Source: Gordius sp. MW1 (lineage: Eukaryota > Nematomorpha > Gordioida > Gordea > Gordiidae). Taken from it: a stretch of DNA of 64,000 nucleotides. Position 1 is the first letter of the stretch, and every line of letters begins with the position of its first letter. This document shows positions 56,801 through 64,000 of this stretch, in pieces. The stretch spans positions 7,750,001-7,814,000 of the forward strand of contig OZ038532.1 of the NCBI GenBank assembly GCA_964036665.1. Reading direction: 5' to 3'. Under the pieces are notes generated by a model. The model saw nothing but the letters and a program-made list of their open reading frames with translations, ran no database searches and was not told the DNA's origin. The translations under genes were made by a program, and so were the position numbers.

Positions 56801-58077
56801 CACCCTTCAAACATAAATAGTATCCCCTTCCCCTCATTCAATAATTATTCTTCCCCCGGTCCTGCCTTCCATTATTTTCCAGGATATCCACCCATCCCCG
56901 ATCCCAACGCTAGTTACAATGGGAATCAAGGCGGCCCAGGAACCCTCATACCACCCCAGATGATGGATCCCTACATGGCAGCAGGTATTATATTATGGTG
57001 ACCCGTCAATTTGCCGAAAACCATCTTGCTGAAATAAATGTCCCAAGCTTAAAAAATGTCCCCCAACAAATAGGTCTTTTTATCATTGAATTTCGGATTA
57101 AAGTTAAAATTTAGGTATTTTTTAAAATAAAATTGATAATTATTATAAAGGGTACTCAATTTAGGGCCTTCTTTATGATAATGGGGAGATGGTCGTTAAT
57201 ATCCCAGAGTGAATTGGCAATATGCTTTGCGGCGAGTTCATAGGGCACCTTATATTATGTTTAAAGATTTTCCATTATGCGAACTGCGTCGACTACCAGT
57301 TTTTTAAATGCCATCATAGGCGTAGCCAAGGGTCTAAATCCAAAAATTTGTTGAAATTTATTAAAATTATGGCTAAAGTTTTATAAATGATCATTTTGCC
57401 CCTCCCTAAATCATTATTGCCCCCTTTCTAATCCTGGCTACGCCTATGTTACTCTTGTAAAAACGGCTGGTTTTGTTGGTCGACCTGGTTTTAGCCGACT
57501 AAACATAAACAGATTAAAGGTTTAAGGAAAAAACCCTTAATCTCAGTCGACCAAACAAAACCAGCCGTTTTTACAAAACATTAGCCTTAGGGCCCGTCTT
57601 AATATACGCTTCAACTTAATGACGTCTTATTTTTGTTTGTCTAAATATGCGATATTCTTTTCGCAGAATCAACAATTTTAGTTTAGTTACTATGTGAATA
57701 TGCATTAATAAGCGTAAATAAAAAATAAATATTTGTTTTATTAGCAAAAACACAAAAACAGAGCAAAAATGAAGTGACGCTCATATTAAGACGCGTCTAT
57801 GTTTTAACATGCATTCGCTATGTCAAGCTAGCTACAAAAGCGCGTATTAAGACGCACCCTTAGAGACCATGCAATTTTTATGCCTTTTAAAGTTATAGAT
57901 AATTAATAGAGTTATTCATTTATTATTGTAGCCCTATTTGCCAACCAACACGAAACTATGGCAGCCCTAGCGGCTTCTGGACTCCCAACCCCATTTTATC
58001 ACGTGCCCATGGCCCAGCACGGACCCTCATCCACTCCAACACCCGCTCAACCCTCTTCTCATCATTACAACAAATGA
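40162..58077 (+). CDS. ZNF608/ZNF609/scribbler-family zinc finger protein, seven coding exons
   Basis: Proposed coding join: 40162-41874, 51521-51842, 52323-52410, 53089-54058, 54378-55464, 56553-56984, 57932-58077. All junctions have GT and AG and all phases agree (0,1,2,0,1,1), giving 4758 nt, 1585 residues and a TGA. Domains in order: an acidic box [20 protein letters not shown] around residue 256-270, equal to the family's WDIG.GNLIIDLDA box; the conserved block [17 protein letters not shown] with [16 protein letters not shown] and WAPP around residues 655-707; an Arg/Ala-rich stretch; one C2H2 finger (C981, C986, H999, H1004, C-x4-C-x12-H-x4-H); then Ser/Pro-rich sequence. Family members (vertebrate ZNF608/609, fly brakeless) are nuclear transcriptional co-regulators with roles in development. 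The function here is inferred from the family. Low-complexity Ser, Asn, Ala and Pro runs dominate. Confidence 0.92.
42022..42187. mobile_element. hAT MITE in intron 1 (subfamily B, inverted)
   Basis: Ends CATGGGCGTAGCCGG and TGGCTACGCCCATG. Perfect 8-bp duplication GTAATCTT at 42014-42021 and 42188-42195. Confidence 0.92.
43573..43749. mobile_element. hAT MITE in intron 1 (subfamily B, inverted)
   Basis: Starts CATGGACGTAGCCAGAGG and ends TGGCTACGCCCATG. No clear target duplication. Confidence 0.83.
44308..44457. mobile_element. hAT MITE in intron 1
   Basis: Starts CATGGACTTAGCCAGG and ends TGGCTATGCCCATG. Flanks TATCTTAG and TATCTTAT (7 of 8). Confidence 0.87.
45456..45556. mobile_element. 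hAT MITE in intron 1, short copy
   Basis: Starts CATGGGCGTATCCAGG and ends TGGCTACGCCCACG. Flanks CCTGACTT and CCTGATTT (7 of 8). Only 101 bp, with a long C run. Confidence 0.87.
47126..47289. mobile_element. hAT MITE in intron 1 (subfamily B)
   Basis: Starts CATGGCCGTAACCAGC and ends TGGTTACTATG. Perfect 8-bp duplication TATCTATC at 47118-47125 and 47290-47297. Confidence 0.9.
49138..49369. mobile_element. MITE in intron 1, CAGTGGCGTAAA family
   Basis: Starts CAGACGCGTAGCCAGG and ends TTTTTACGCCACTG. Flanks ATTGAGTT and ATTGATTT (7 of 8), so also hAT-like. The interior is the reverse of 26372-26607. Confidence 0.82.
50185..50362. mobile_element. MITE in intron 1, GTCGAC-rich TAGTG family
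   Basis: Starts TAGTGTTATAAAAACGTGG and ends CAGCCTTTTTACAACACTA; the AGTCGACTAA strings inside are shared with 37047 and 57455. Confidence 0.68.
50984..51122. mobile_element. hAT MITE in intron 1, degraded ends (subfamily B)
   Basis: The interior GGAATTAGAGGGGGGCGATA and TTTGGATTTAGAGGGGGAGG is recognisable; both termini are mutated beyond a clear repeat. Confidence 0.65.
51521..51842 (+). CDS. Exon 2 of the ZNF608/609-like gene
   Basis: Acceptor GGTCGTAG|ACT, donor TCGG|GTAGGT, phase 0 in and 1 out. It starts [18 protein letters not shown] and ends [20 protein letters not shown], the first half of the conserved family block. The in-frame TAG of the acceptor prevents extension upstream. 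Confidence 0.88.
52323..52410 (+). CDS. Exon 3 of the ZNF608/609-like gene, an 88-base microexon-sized exon
   Basis: Acceptor TTTTATAG|GTATGC, donor CCAAA|GTAAGT, phase 1 in and 2 out. It encodes [20 protein letters not shown] and then CKVKWAPP, the second half of the block (family: VVNVTWRNKTYVGTLLDC..HDWAPP). It is too short for ORF-length cut-offs and is overlapped by a longer chance frame on the minus strand (52166-52543). Confidence 0.92.
52625..52711. mobile_element. hAT MITE fragment in intron 3
   Basis: The right part only: ATAAAATTTTGCCCTACAAT to TTTTGGCTACGCCCATA. Confidence 0.6.
52854..52988. mobile_element. hAT MITE in intron 3 (subfamily B)
   Basis: Ends CATGGGCGTAGCCAGG and TGGCTACGCCCATG, about 100 bases before exon 4. 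No clear target duplication. Confidence 0.85.
53089..54058 (+). CDS. Exon 4 of the ZNF608/609-like gene, with the C2H2 finger
   Basis: Acceptor TATTGCAG|GTT, donor GCGAG|GTAAAT, phase 2 in and 0 out. It starts [13 protein letters not shown] after the split Lys. Ser/Thr/Asn-rich, then [20 protein letters not shown], an Arg/Ala stretch at the place of the family's GRGKR. Near the end: [20 protein letters not shown] and HLNRCH, a C-x4-C-x12-H-x4-H finger. The open frame upstream of 53089 is MITE sequence, not exon. Confidence 0.92.
54378..55464 (+). CDS. Exon 5 of the ZNF608/609-like gene
   Basis: Acceptor AAACTCAG|GTATCC, donor TTTGTG|GTTAGG (a weak donor), phase 0 in and 1 out. Ser/Pro-rich with [20 protein letters not shown] as the most ordered part. 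Two VKxE strings (IVKEE and IVKSE) could be sumoylation sites; this is pattern only. The phase fit to exon 6 supports the weak donor. Confidence 0.83.
55508..55654. mobile_element. hAT MITE in intron 5
   Basis: Starts CATGGGCGTAGCCAAGG and ends TGGCTACGCCCATG. Flanks CATCTCTC and CATCCCTT (6 of 8). It lies only 43 bases after the exon 5 donor. Confidence 0.85.
55678..55900. mobile_element. MULE-like MITE in intron 5 with TTAGGG-like interior
   Basis: Inverted repeats share GTCAAAGGAGC followed by WCATCAG...CTCATCAG. The flanks CTATAAAGG at 55669-55677 and 55901-55909 are a perfect 9-bp duplication. The interior has GGGTTAAGGTTAGGGTTTGG. Confidence 0.82.
55948..56410. mobile_element. hAT-like element in intron 5
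   Basis: Left end TAGAGGTCTGTATGGGCCG and right end CGGTCCATGCAGATCTCTA. The flanks ATTCTACA and ATCCTAAT match at 5 of 8. Non-coding. Confidence 0.75.
56553..56984 (+). CDS. Exon 6 of the ZNF608/609-like gene
   Basis: Acceptor TTTTTAATAG|CGAATACC, donor GCAG|GTATTA, phase 1 in and 1 out. Pro-rich and aromatic: [36 protein letters not shown], ending MMDPYMAA. Confidence 0.85.
57315..57448. mobile_element. hAT MITE in intron 6
   Basis: Ends CATAGGCGTAGCCAAGG and CTGGCTACGCCTATG. The matched A/T change in both termini keeps them complementary. The first G run is shortened. Confidence 0.83.
57455..57577. mobile_element. MITE in intron 6, GTCGAC-rich family
   Basis: Near-perfect inverted repeats TTGTAAAAACGGCTGGTTTT ... 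AAAACCAGCCGTTTTTACAA, with GGTCGACC and CAGTCGACC inside. It abuts the preceding MITE. Confidence 0.8.
57586..57864. mobile_element. MITE in intron 6, CTTAGGGTGCGTCTTAATA family
   Basis: Left end CTTAGGGCCCGTCTTAATA and right end TATTAAGACGCACCCTTAG. Subterminal AAAATGAAGTGACGCTC is repeated in the fragment at 63145-63205, and the left end recurs at about 61404. Type unknown. Confidence 0.75.
57932..58077 (+). CDS. Exon 7 (last coding exon) of the ZNF608/609-like gene
   Basis: Acceptor TATTATTGTAG|CCCTAT, phase 1 in. It encodes [20 protein letters not shown], then [10 protein letters not shown] and a Ser/Pro tail to TGA at 58075-58077. No single frame longer than 60 codons shows this exon; it is supported by phase and by its helical, family-like ALAASG segment. 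Confidence 0.83.
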
Positions 58078-58422
58078 AATATATATATGCTTTGTATTAG
58101 ATGTACACTACATTTTGATTGATATTAATTGTAGTTAATACAACACCACCGATGATATGTACTACTATCTTTATTTCTATTAGCACCTCTATCTACAATA
58201 TATATTCCCCCCCCCATTGTATGTGTATTTAATTAATTCGTAATTTTTTCACATATCTCCCTCGCCGCCCCCTATCATTACTACTAGCCAATCAATATAT
58301 ATCCATTGTGATACTACTTGCACTGAGTGACGCGTCCTTTACCCTCTCTCTTTCTCTCTCTTTCACCACTTAATAATAACCGTTGATTGTACAGCCTAGG
58401 TCTTATTATTATGCATATTAAT

Positions 58423-58428
58423 AATAAA
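58423..58428 (+). terminator. Candidate poly(A) signal of the ZNF608/609-like gene
   Basis: AATAAA, 346 bases after the stop codon, before the first downstream MITE. In this AT-rich DNA the hexamer alone is weak evidence. Confidence 0.4.
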
Positions 58429-58535
58429 TACGATTCAAATACAACGTGTGAAAATCCACGTGACTGATGCTCTTCTCTAAATTTCATCATTGTTTTACCT
58501 CGGGCTCATGTGTATTGTGAAAATTTACATCAAGG

Positions 58536-58669
58536 CATGGGTGTAGATGCAGGGAGGGGTGGTTGCCCCCCCCCCCCCCAAAAAAAAAAATCTAAAAATT
58601 TAATGTAATTAAGACTTAAATTTTAGAAAATTGTCATTTTGCCCCTCTCCAATTTCAATTCTTGCTCTG
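58536..58669. mobile_element. hAT MITE downstream of the gene
   Basis: Starts CATGGGTGTAGATGC. The right terminus is decayed (TTGCTCTG). Flanks CATCAAGG and TATCAAGG (7 of 8). Confidence 0.78.
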
Positions 58670-59824
58670 TATCAAGGGGTTTGATTAATAATGGTTGAGC
58701 TTGAGGAGGATTTGGATAAGGTAAGGGGTTAAAAGTGATATTAAAGGGCAGAGTGGAAGAATGATTTTATAATTCTTTCTTTTATTATTTATTTCATTCA
58801 TCTTCACAAAAAATTTAGTTTTACCTTAATAAATTATATTAAAACAGATCATATTTACTAATTTTTTTTGGGTGGGCGATAGATTTAATAACCTTTTTCC
58901 GTTTGTTAAGTCTACCCCCATCAGCCCTCACCCTTATAATATATTCACAAGTGAGTAGTGAAATAAGTCTCTCCTTGACTAATGACAATAAGAAGAATAT
59001 ATGGCATTTGGTTGAATATGCTAATGAATGTCTCTAGGATATTATAATTATAAAGTGCATAAAGTGAGTCATAAAAGGGACACTAACGCTTTTATTACAT
59101 CATGTCGAGTATTTAAAGATGGCTTAATTTTTTGATTACCTCTTATATTGTACCATGTATTACCGGAGGAAAAATTCCTTTGTTATAAGTCATTTTACTA
59201 AAAAAGGTGGCGTAATGACGGATTTCTACGAAATATTAAATGCATGAGACTAAAATTGCCGTTATAAGAAGAATTTAAAAAAATTTAACTAAATATTAAG
59301 CCTGCATATATAATATAACTAAGCGATGCAATATATATTAATAACGTCAACAAATCAATAACTCGCCGTATCATTTTACCTTATGGCAACAATAAAATCA
59401 AACCTCTCTATTCATTCAATTCCGAAAAAGGCAATTTTGAAATTAATATTAATGAAACTTTGCCTTTTCTCTGGGTGCCAATCGCAATTGAACTTTTTAA
59501 TTCTCTGTTCATTTTTTCTTCCAGTTTCTACAACACGCTAAATTGGAACGTGCTTTAACAAATGATGACTTAGTTTATTAATATTTTATAAAGGCTCAAT
59601 TTTGAGATTGCAATAGTAATAACAAAATCTTGTTCGAAAAACAGCGTTAAAACATGTCACAGACTAATGTTATCTCAAGGGCTAGGCTTGTCAGACTAAT
59701 CATGTCGATACTTCAAGTTCAAACATCTATAAAGTGGCGGAGGGAGGAGGGGGAAAAATTTAAAAAAATGCTTTTGATTTATAAACAAATTATATTAGAT
59801 GAAATAAAAATAGTTAGAATAGCT
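58670..59824. other. No gene seen
   Basis: AT-rich; no frame over 60 codons and no recognised repeat. Confidence 0.5.
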
Positions 59825-60780
59825 GCGATTTAATATTGTGTGCCTGAGAAAACAAAATATCCCTGACGCATACATACGGCGTATGGAAAATATTTATGAA
59901 GCCTCAAATTCTTGCCTTAGGACGACAGCTGGAGATTCAGGAACTTTTCGGGTTGAGATTACATCTAGGATTTGCTCTAAGTCTCAAATATAATTATGGA
60001 CACGATAACGAGAGACATTCAAAAACCATCGCCATGGTATATATGTCGATAATATAGTATTATGGGAGGGAGACAAAGGTGAGAGTATTCGTAGAAGCTG
60101 AAAAGTGGTCAAAGCGCTTAGCTGGATATGGTTTAAAGATCAACGATCGAAAAACTGCATACATGGAGATGAATGTTAGAAGTACCCCATCATCGCTAGA
60201 TGACCAAATTACCCCGTAGACAGCTTTACATGTCTCGGCTCGATGTTACATCAAGAGAGAGGGTGCGCAACAAAAGTCTATGCCCAAAAAGATGGCCCAA
60301 TTGGCTAAATATATGCGGTGTAATGTGCGACAAATAATTCCTATATAGTTGAAGAGCAAAGCTTACTAATTTATCGCAAGACCGATGTTAATGTATGGAA
60401 ATAAAACGTGGGTATTAAGCACCACGGAAGAAAAGCTATTACAAACGGAGATGAGAATTATACGGTGGAGCTTGGGGTAAGTAAACTAAGCTCGACAATA
60501 TGATAAATGACTTTCTCACGACAAAAATGGGTATTCTAAGCATATACCGAAAAGGGAGACGAATGATGTAAATCAAAAAATAGCGAACGTAGAGGTACGG
60601 GGAGGAGAGGAAGAGGATGACCTCGTGTCACGTGGAAAGGGCAAATGGACAAAGTTATGAAAACTAAAAAGATTAATCAAGACATGGCACCTACCTGATC
60701 AAAATGGAAAAACTCATCATAACCAACCCCACCACTGTGGGACCAAACACTTGATAAAGGAGAAGGAGAGTTGAATAAAA
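59825..60780 (+). pseudogene. RTE-like LINE fragment, second copy
   Basis: Homologous to the copy at 5545 onward: LRKQNIPDAYIRR, then after frameshifts VDNIVLWEG (the catalytic box mutated) and KWSKRLAGYGLKIN. It extends further 3' than the first copy, through the post-RT part, to about 60780. There are many frameshifts and stops. At the catalytic box the DD pair is DN here, so both sequence decay and loss of a key residue are visible. Confidence 0.82.
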
Positions 60781-61400
60781 GAATAGGACACTTATAAATA
60801 CCTTAAAAGTTTATATCTACTTTTTTATTATGTATTCGGCAAAATGATTTTAATTTAACCCATTATTTTTCCCCAAATTCACTTGTTTACTTGCCAAAAA
60901 AAGTGGATTAAGCATATTTTCCCCACTACCTGGCCCTCCCACATCTAGTAAATATCATTTTTATATTCATAGGGAAGTAATCTGAATTCATTTCCATTTT
61001 TATATTTTGATAAATTTTAACCTATACATCCTTAATATGCAAACAATTGCAGAATATGTATCTTGACATTTAAGATGATTCGACCCCTTTGCATTCCTTT
61101 CGCCGTATAATCAGATAGTATTGGCTACAACGCTTTTCACTTCTATAAGTAACAATATGACTTAAGTTTTAAGAAATATGTGTTAACGATTGCCCTGTCC
61201 TATGCTTGGGATACGAGAATTTTTCCCTTCCTCGATCTTCAGACCATGCCCATGGCATCCATGATTTCGTTCAAAGTCCGCCCGATCTTTTCCCATGTCA
61301 GCGTTAAAGTTCTGCCCATTTTACTCCTGTCCATCTCTTGTATCAAAAAAAATGTCTTTTTTGGTTTCCATAACCCAATTTATGAAGCTCTCGCAGACAC
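60781..61400. other. No supported gene; short overlapping frames
   Basis: Frames of 70-101 codons overlap on both strands at 61180-61558. None shows a domain that I recognise. From about 61400 the sequence GGTGCGTCTTAATACACG matches the terminus of the MITE at 57586, so part of these frames is mobile DNA. Confidence 0.5.
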
Positions 61401-61639
61401 TAGGGTGCGTCTTAATACACGATTTAACGCCAAAGGCTCCTTTATTTTTGTCCAAATTCGCGATCACATGTCGTGGACTTATTAACAATTTAGTTTTTTT
61501 AATAACGCATACAAATAAGAAAAAATTTTGCACAAAGACAAACGTTAGGAGTTATTAATTGCTATGTAAATGCAATTTATGGGTTTACACAATAAACGAT
61601 AATTTGAGAAATTAAAATTTATTGCGAACAAATTATTGT

Positions 61640-62790
61640 GCTCAGTATTTAATTCAATTTTTGCTCAGTAGAATAATTAAATGCTCAGTAAAATATTCAA
61701 ATACTCAGTAAATAATTGAATGTTCGGTAATTTAATTACTTGCTCAGTAATTAATTCATTTGTTCAGTTATTAATTTTATGCTGCTCAGTAAATTTTTGC
61801 TCAGTAACTGAAATTTTAATTTTACCTCTTTCTCACCTGGGGGGAGAGGGTGATTTGATCCCCCCCCCCTTTTGACCCCCCCTTTTGACCCCCCCTTATT
61901 TATTACCCTCTTCCCCATCGGGGGGGGGGGGTGATTTGCCTCCCCCCTTATATTTTTGCCCTCTTTCTCACCAGGGCGGAGGGGGGTCCTCACCAGGAAA
62001 AGTAAGGGAGGTGATTTGACCCCCCCCCCTTAGTTTTTATCCTCTTTTTCACCCGGGGGTGGGTGATTTGCCCCCCCCCCCTTATTTTTTTGCTCTGTTT
62101 CTCACCAGGGGGGAGGGAGGCGGTGATTTGTCCCCCCCCCCTTATTTTTTACCCTCTTCCTCACCAGGGAGGGTGAGGGGGTGATTTGACCTTCCCCACT
62201 TATTTTTCACCCTGTTTCTCACCAGGGGGAGGGGGGTGATCTGCCCCCCCCCCCCACTTTTATTCCCTTTGTGATCTGCCCCCCCCCCCACTTTTATTCC
62301 CTTTCTCAAAAAAAGGGAGGGCCTCCCCCCTGGTTAGAAAGATGGTAAAAAATAAGGAGGAGGGGGGGGGGGGTGTGAAAAAATGGGGGGGGGGGGGTCA
62401 AATAACCGGTGAGAAAAGGGGTAAAAAAGAACGGGGGGGGGGCAAATCACCCCTCTCCCCTCTGGTGAGAAAGAGGGTAAAAAAAGGGGGGGGGGGGGTG
62501 GGGAACTAACGGGACAAAAAAGGGAGGGGGGGGCAAAGTTCTTAATTTATTTAAAAAAAATTGTATACCAATTAAAATATTATTTATAAAATATAAGCGC
62601 AAAATAAATTAATAACACAAATTATGAATTATATTACTGAGCATTTTAGCAAAAATACTGAGCAATTTTTAATTCAAAGCTGAGCATTTTTAAAGTTAAT
62701 TTACTGGCAATTTTGAATTTTTAACTGGGCACTTTATTAAAATACCGAGCACATTTAACTGAGCATTTCTTAATTTATTACTGAGCATTT
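61640..62790. repeat. Palindromic foldback array: TGCTCAGTA clusters around a G/C minisatellite
   Basis: The left flank (61640-61812) has about nine copies of TGCTCAGTAA in one orientation. The right flank (62635-62790) has about eight of the reverse (TTACTGAGCA). Between them, units of about 55-65 bp read CTCACCAGGGGG ... GTGATTTG, a C run, then CTTATTTTTTACCCTCTTT. Near 62340 they switch to the reverse complement (GGTAAAAAATAAGG ... GGTGAGAAA). The whole is an inverted repeat of tandem repeats, about 1.15 kb. No protein frame. Confidence 0.85.
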
Positions 62791-63144
62791 AAATAACATC
62801 CAAATTTATTTATTAAATCCACCAAAAAACAACCCTCCGTTTCTAATATAATTCGACTATGTTTAAAATTAGAACAAATCATCTTAATTCTAAGGTAAAT
62901 TTTGGTTAACTAGTAGAAAAATTGAGTTTAAAATAAGGTATTACATTTAAATGAAATAACTTCAATTTGCATTATAAATAATTGATAAAGGAGAAAGGCT
63001 TGATTGTTTCATTTGGAATATCTAGATGTGCTATAGTAAAAAGAGTTAATAAATTTGCAAGTACAAATTTAAATATATGAGTAAATTGTCATTACTTACT
63101 CAATGCTTTGAATTGCGTTGATCGCGGTTGAATTGAGCAAAACT

Positions 63145-63205
63145 TTAAAAATGAAGTGACGAGCGTATTAAGACGCGGCTAGGCTATGTTTTAACATGCC
63201 TTGCA
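63145..63205. repeat. Fragment of the CTTAGGGTGCGTCTTAATA family
   Basis: AAAAATGAAGTGACGAGCGT and TATGTTTTAACATGC match the right half of the MITE at 57586-57864. With the left end at about 61404 it brackets the palindromic array. Confidence 0.65.
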
Positions 63206-63439
63206 TCCCTTTTTTGCCTGACTCTAAAATCCTTTATTATAAAACCCCTTAACTATTGGAAGGCCTATCTTTATTGTTTGCCCATACAACCTAAATATTG
63301 ATTTCCATAAGTTGTTATAAAATATTTGGCTTAGCACGATGCCATATTTTTATGATTTGATGATCTAAAGAACTCTTGAGCTTTGGTTAAGTTCCAAATA
63401 AGGCGATATGTAACTTCTATTAGCATTTAAGTTATTGGT

Positions 63440-63650
63440 GTTAAGTTAATGCTTCAACTTTAAACGCGAGCTCGCACACTGAGCCGTTTAATATGCTCTG
63501 CTCAGCACAATGAATGCTCGCTTTTCGGTGCACTAGGCAGTGTAGCATATAAAATGCTCGAGGAGAGGCCAGTCGAAGCAGCAAAATCTGTTCAAGCATT
63601 GAGCAGATTGCCCGAGCAGTAAACTCGAGCAGATAGGAGATAGAATTGCT
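63440..63650. other. GCTC/GAGC-rich unique stretch
   Basis: Irregularly spaced GAGC, CTGCTCAGC and GAGCAG strings in both orientations, more than ten in 200 bp, beside the palindromic array and sharing its CTCAG core. No frame. Confidence 0.45.
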
Positions 63651-63704
63651 ATTTGCTAAGATTTAGTAACTTTAAATATTATCATATATCATAAATTAAT
63701 TAAA

Positions 63705-63850
63705 TACTTTGCCCCCCTCACTTTTTTTGTCCCGTTGGTTTGCCCCCCCCCCCCTTTTTACCTTCTTTTTCACCCGGGTGGGGGGGGGCCGGGTAAGAAA
63801 AGGGTAAAAAACGGGTGAGAAAAAGGGTAAAAAAGAAGGGGGGGGGCACT
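63705..63850. repeat. Small palindromic copy of the G/C minisatellite core
   Basis: Left half TTTGCCCCCC ... TTTTTCACCCGGG and right half GGGTAAGAAAAGGGTAAAAAA with a G run: the same unit as the 61640-62790 core with the strand switch at about 63781. Confidence 0.8.
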
Positions 63851-64000
63851 ATAAAATATTTTTATAAAAACTTTGTTGTATAGTTTTTTAACTATTTGCA
63901 TTATTTTTTAAAATGTCAAAGGTTTCTTGTAAATATCCCCGTTCCACTTTGCACCCTTACTTCATTTATACAAAACATATTATACCATGTGAAATTTTCT

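Noticed and set aside
61180..61558. Overlapping frames of 70-101 codons as a gene
   Set aside because: Open on three frames and both strands, no domain recognised, and partly overlapping a MITE end.

Overview
The window is AT-rich DNA from an invertebrate animal. The evidence is spliceosomal introns, one long split gene of the animal ZNF608/ZNF609/scribbler (brakeless) family, and a dense load of metazoan-type transposable elements: gypsy LTR, RTE-like LINEs, a LINE with a C-terminal nuclease-like domain, Helitron, hAT, Mutator-like MITEs and foldback elements. No bacterial gene organisation, rRNA gene, tRNA gene or CRISPR array is visible. I cannot name the species.

Left half, 0-39 kb. This is a transposon graveyard with no host gene that I can support. 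A gypsy-type element (156-4053, minus strand) keeps a 5-bp target duplication and a full 3' LTR, but has lost nearly all of its 5' LTR; its pol is broken by one stop codon. Next come nested MULE-like and hAT elements (4.36-5.17 kb), an RTE-like LINE fragment, and an inverted LTR pair joined through the 3' end of a tRNA-Leu (8.7-9.7 kb). A decayed Helitron replicase lies at 12.6-14.6 kb. A 3.8-kb block of nested tandem repeats (16.3-20.1 kb) holds two hAT insertions whose empty sites survive in neighbouring repeat copies. A 5'-truncated LINE flanked by 63-bp target duplications lies at 22.97-24.24 kb. Several hAT elements have perfect 8-bp target duplications. From about 27 kb onward, more than 20 copies of one hAT MITE (ends CATGGGCGTAGCC) with long G or C runs are scattered.

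Right half, 40.2-58.1 kb. The one host gene I can support is on the plus strand in seven coding exons whose splice phases all agree, giving 1585 codons plus a stop. It carries the N-terminal acidic LIIDLDA box, the conserved GPCEPG...VVW / NITWRG..YVGTL..WAPP block split over exons 2 and 3, one C2H2 zinc finger, and a proline/serine-rich C-terminus. By family it is a nuclear transcriptional co-regulator. Its introns, above all the 9.6-kb intron 1, are filled with MITEs that did not hit exons.

Right end, 58-64 kb. An RTE-like LINE fragment related to the one at 5.3 kb is followed by a roughly 1.2-kb palindromic array: outer clusters of a TGCTCAGTA motif facing inward around a G/C-rich minisatellite core that switches strand at its centre, with a smaller copy at 63.7 kb. 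This is a foldback-like structure I cannot assign to a known family.
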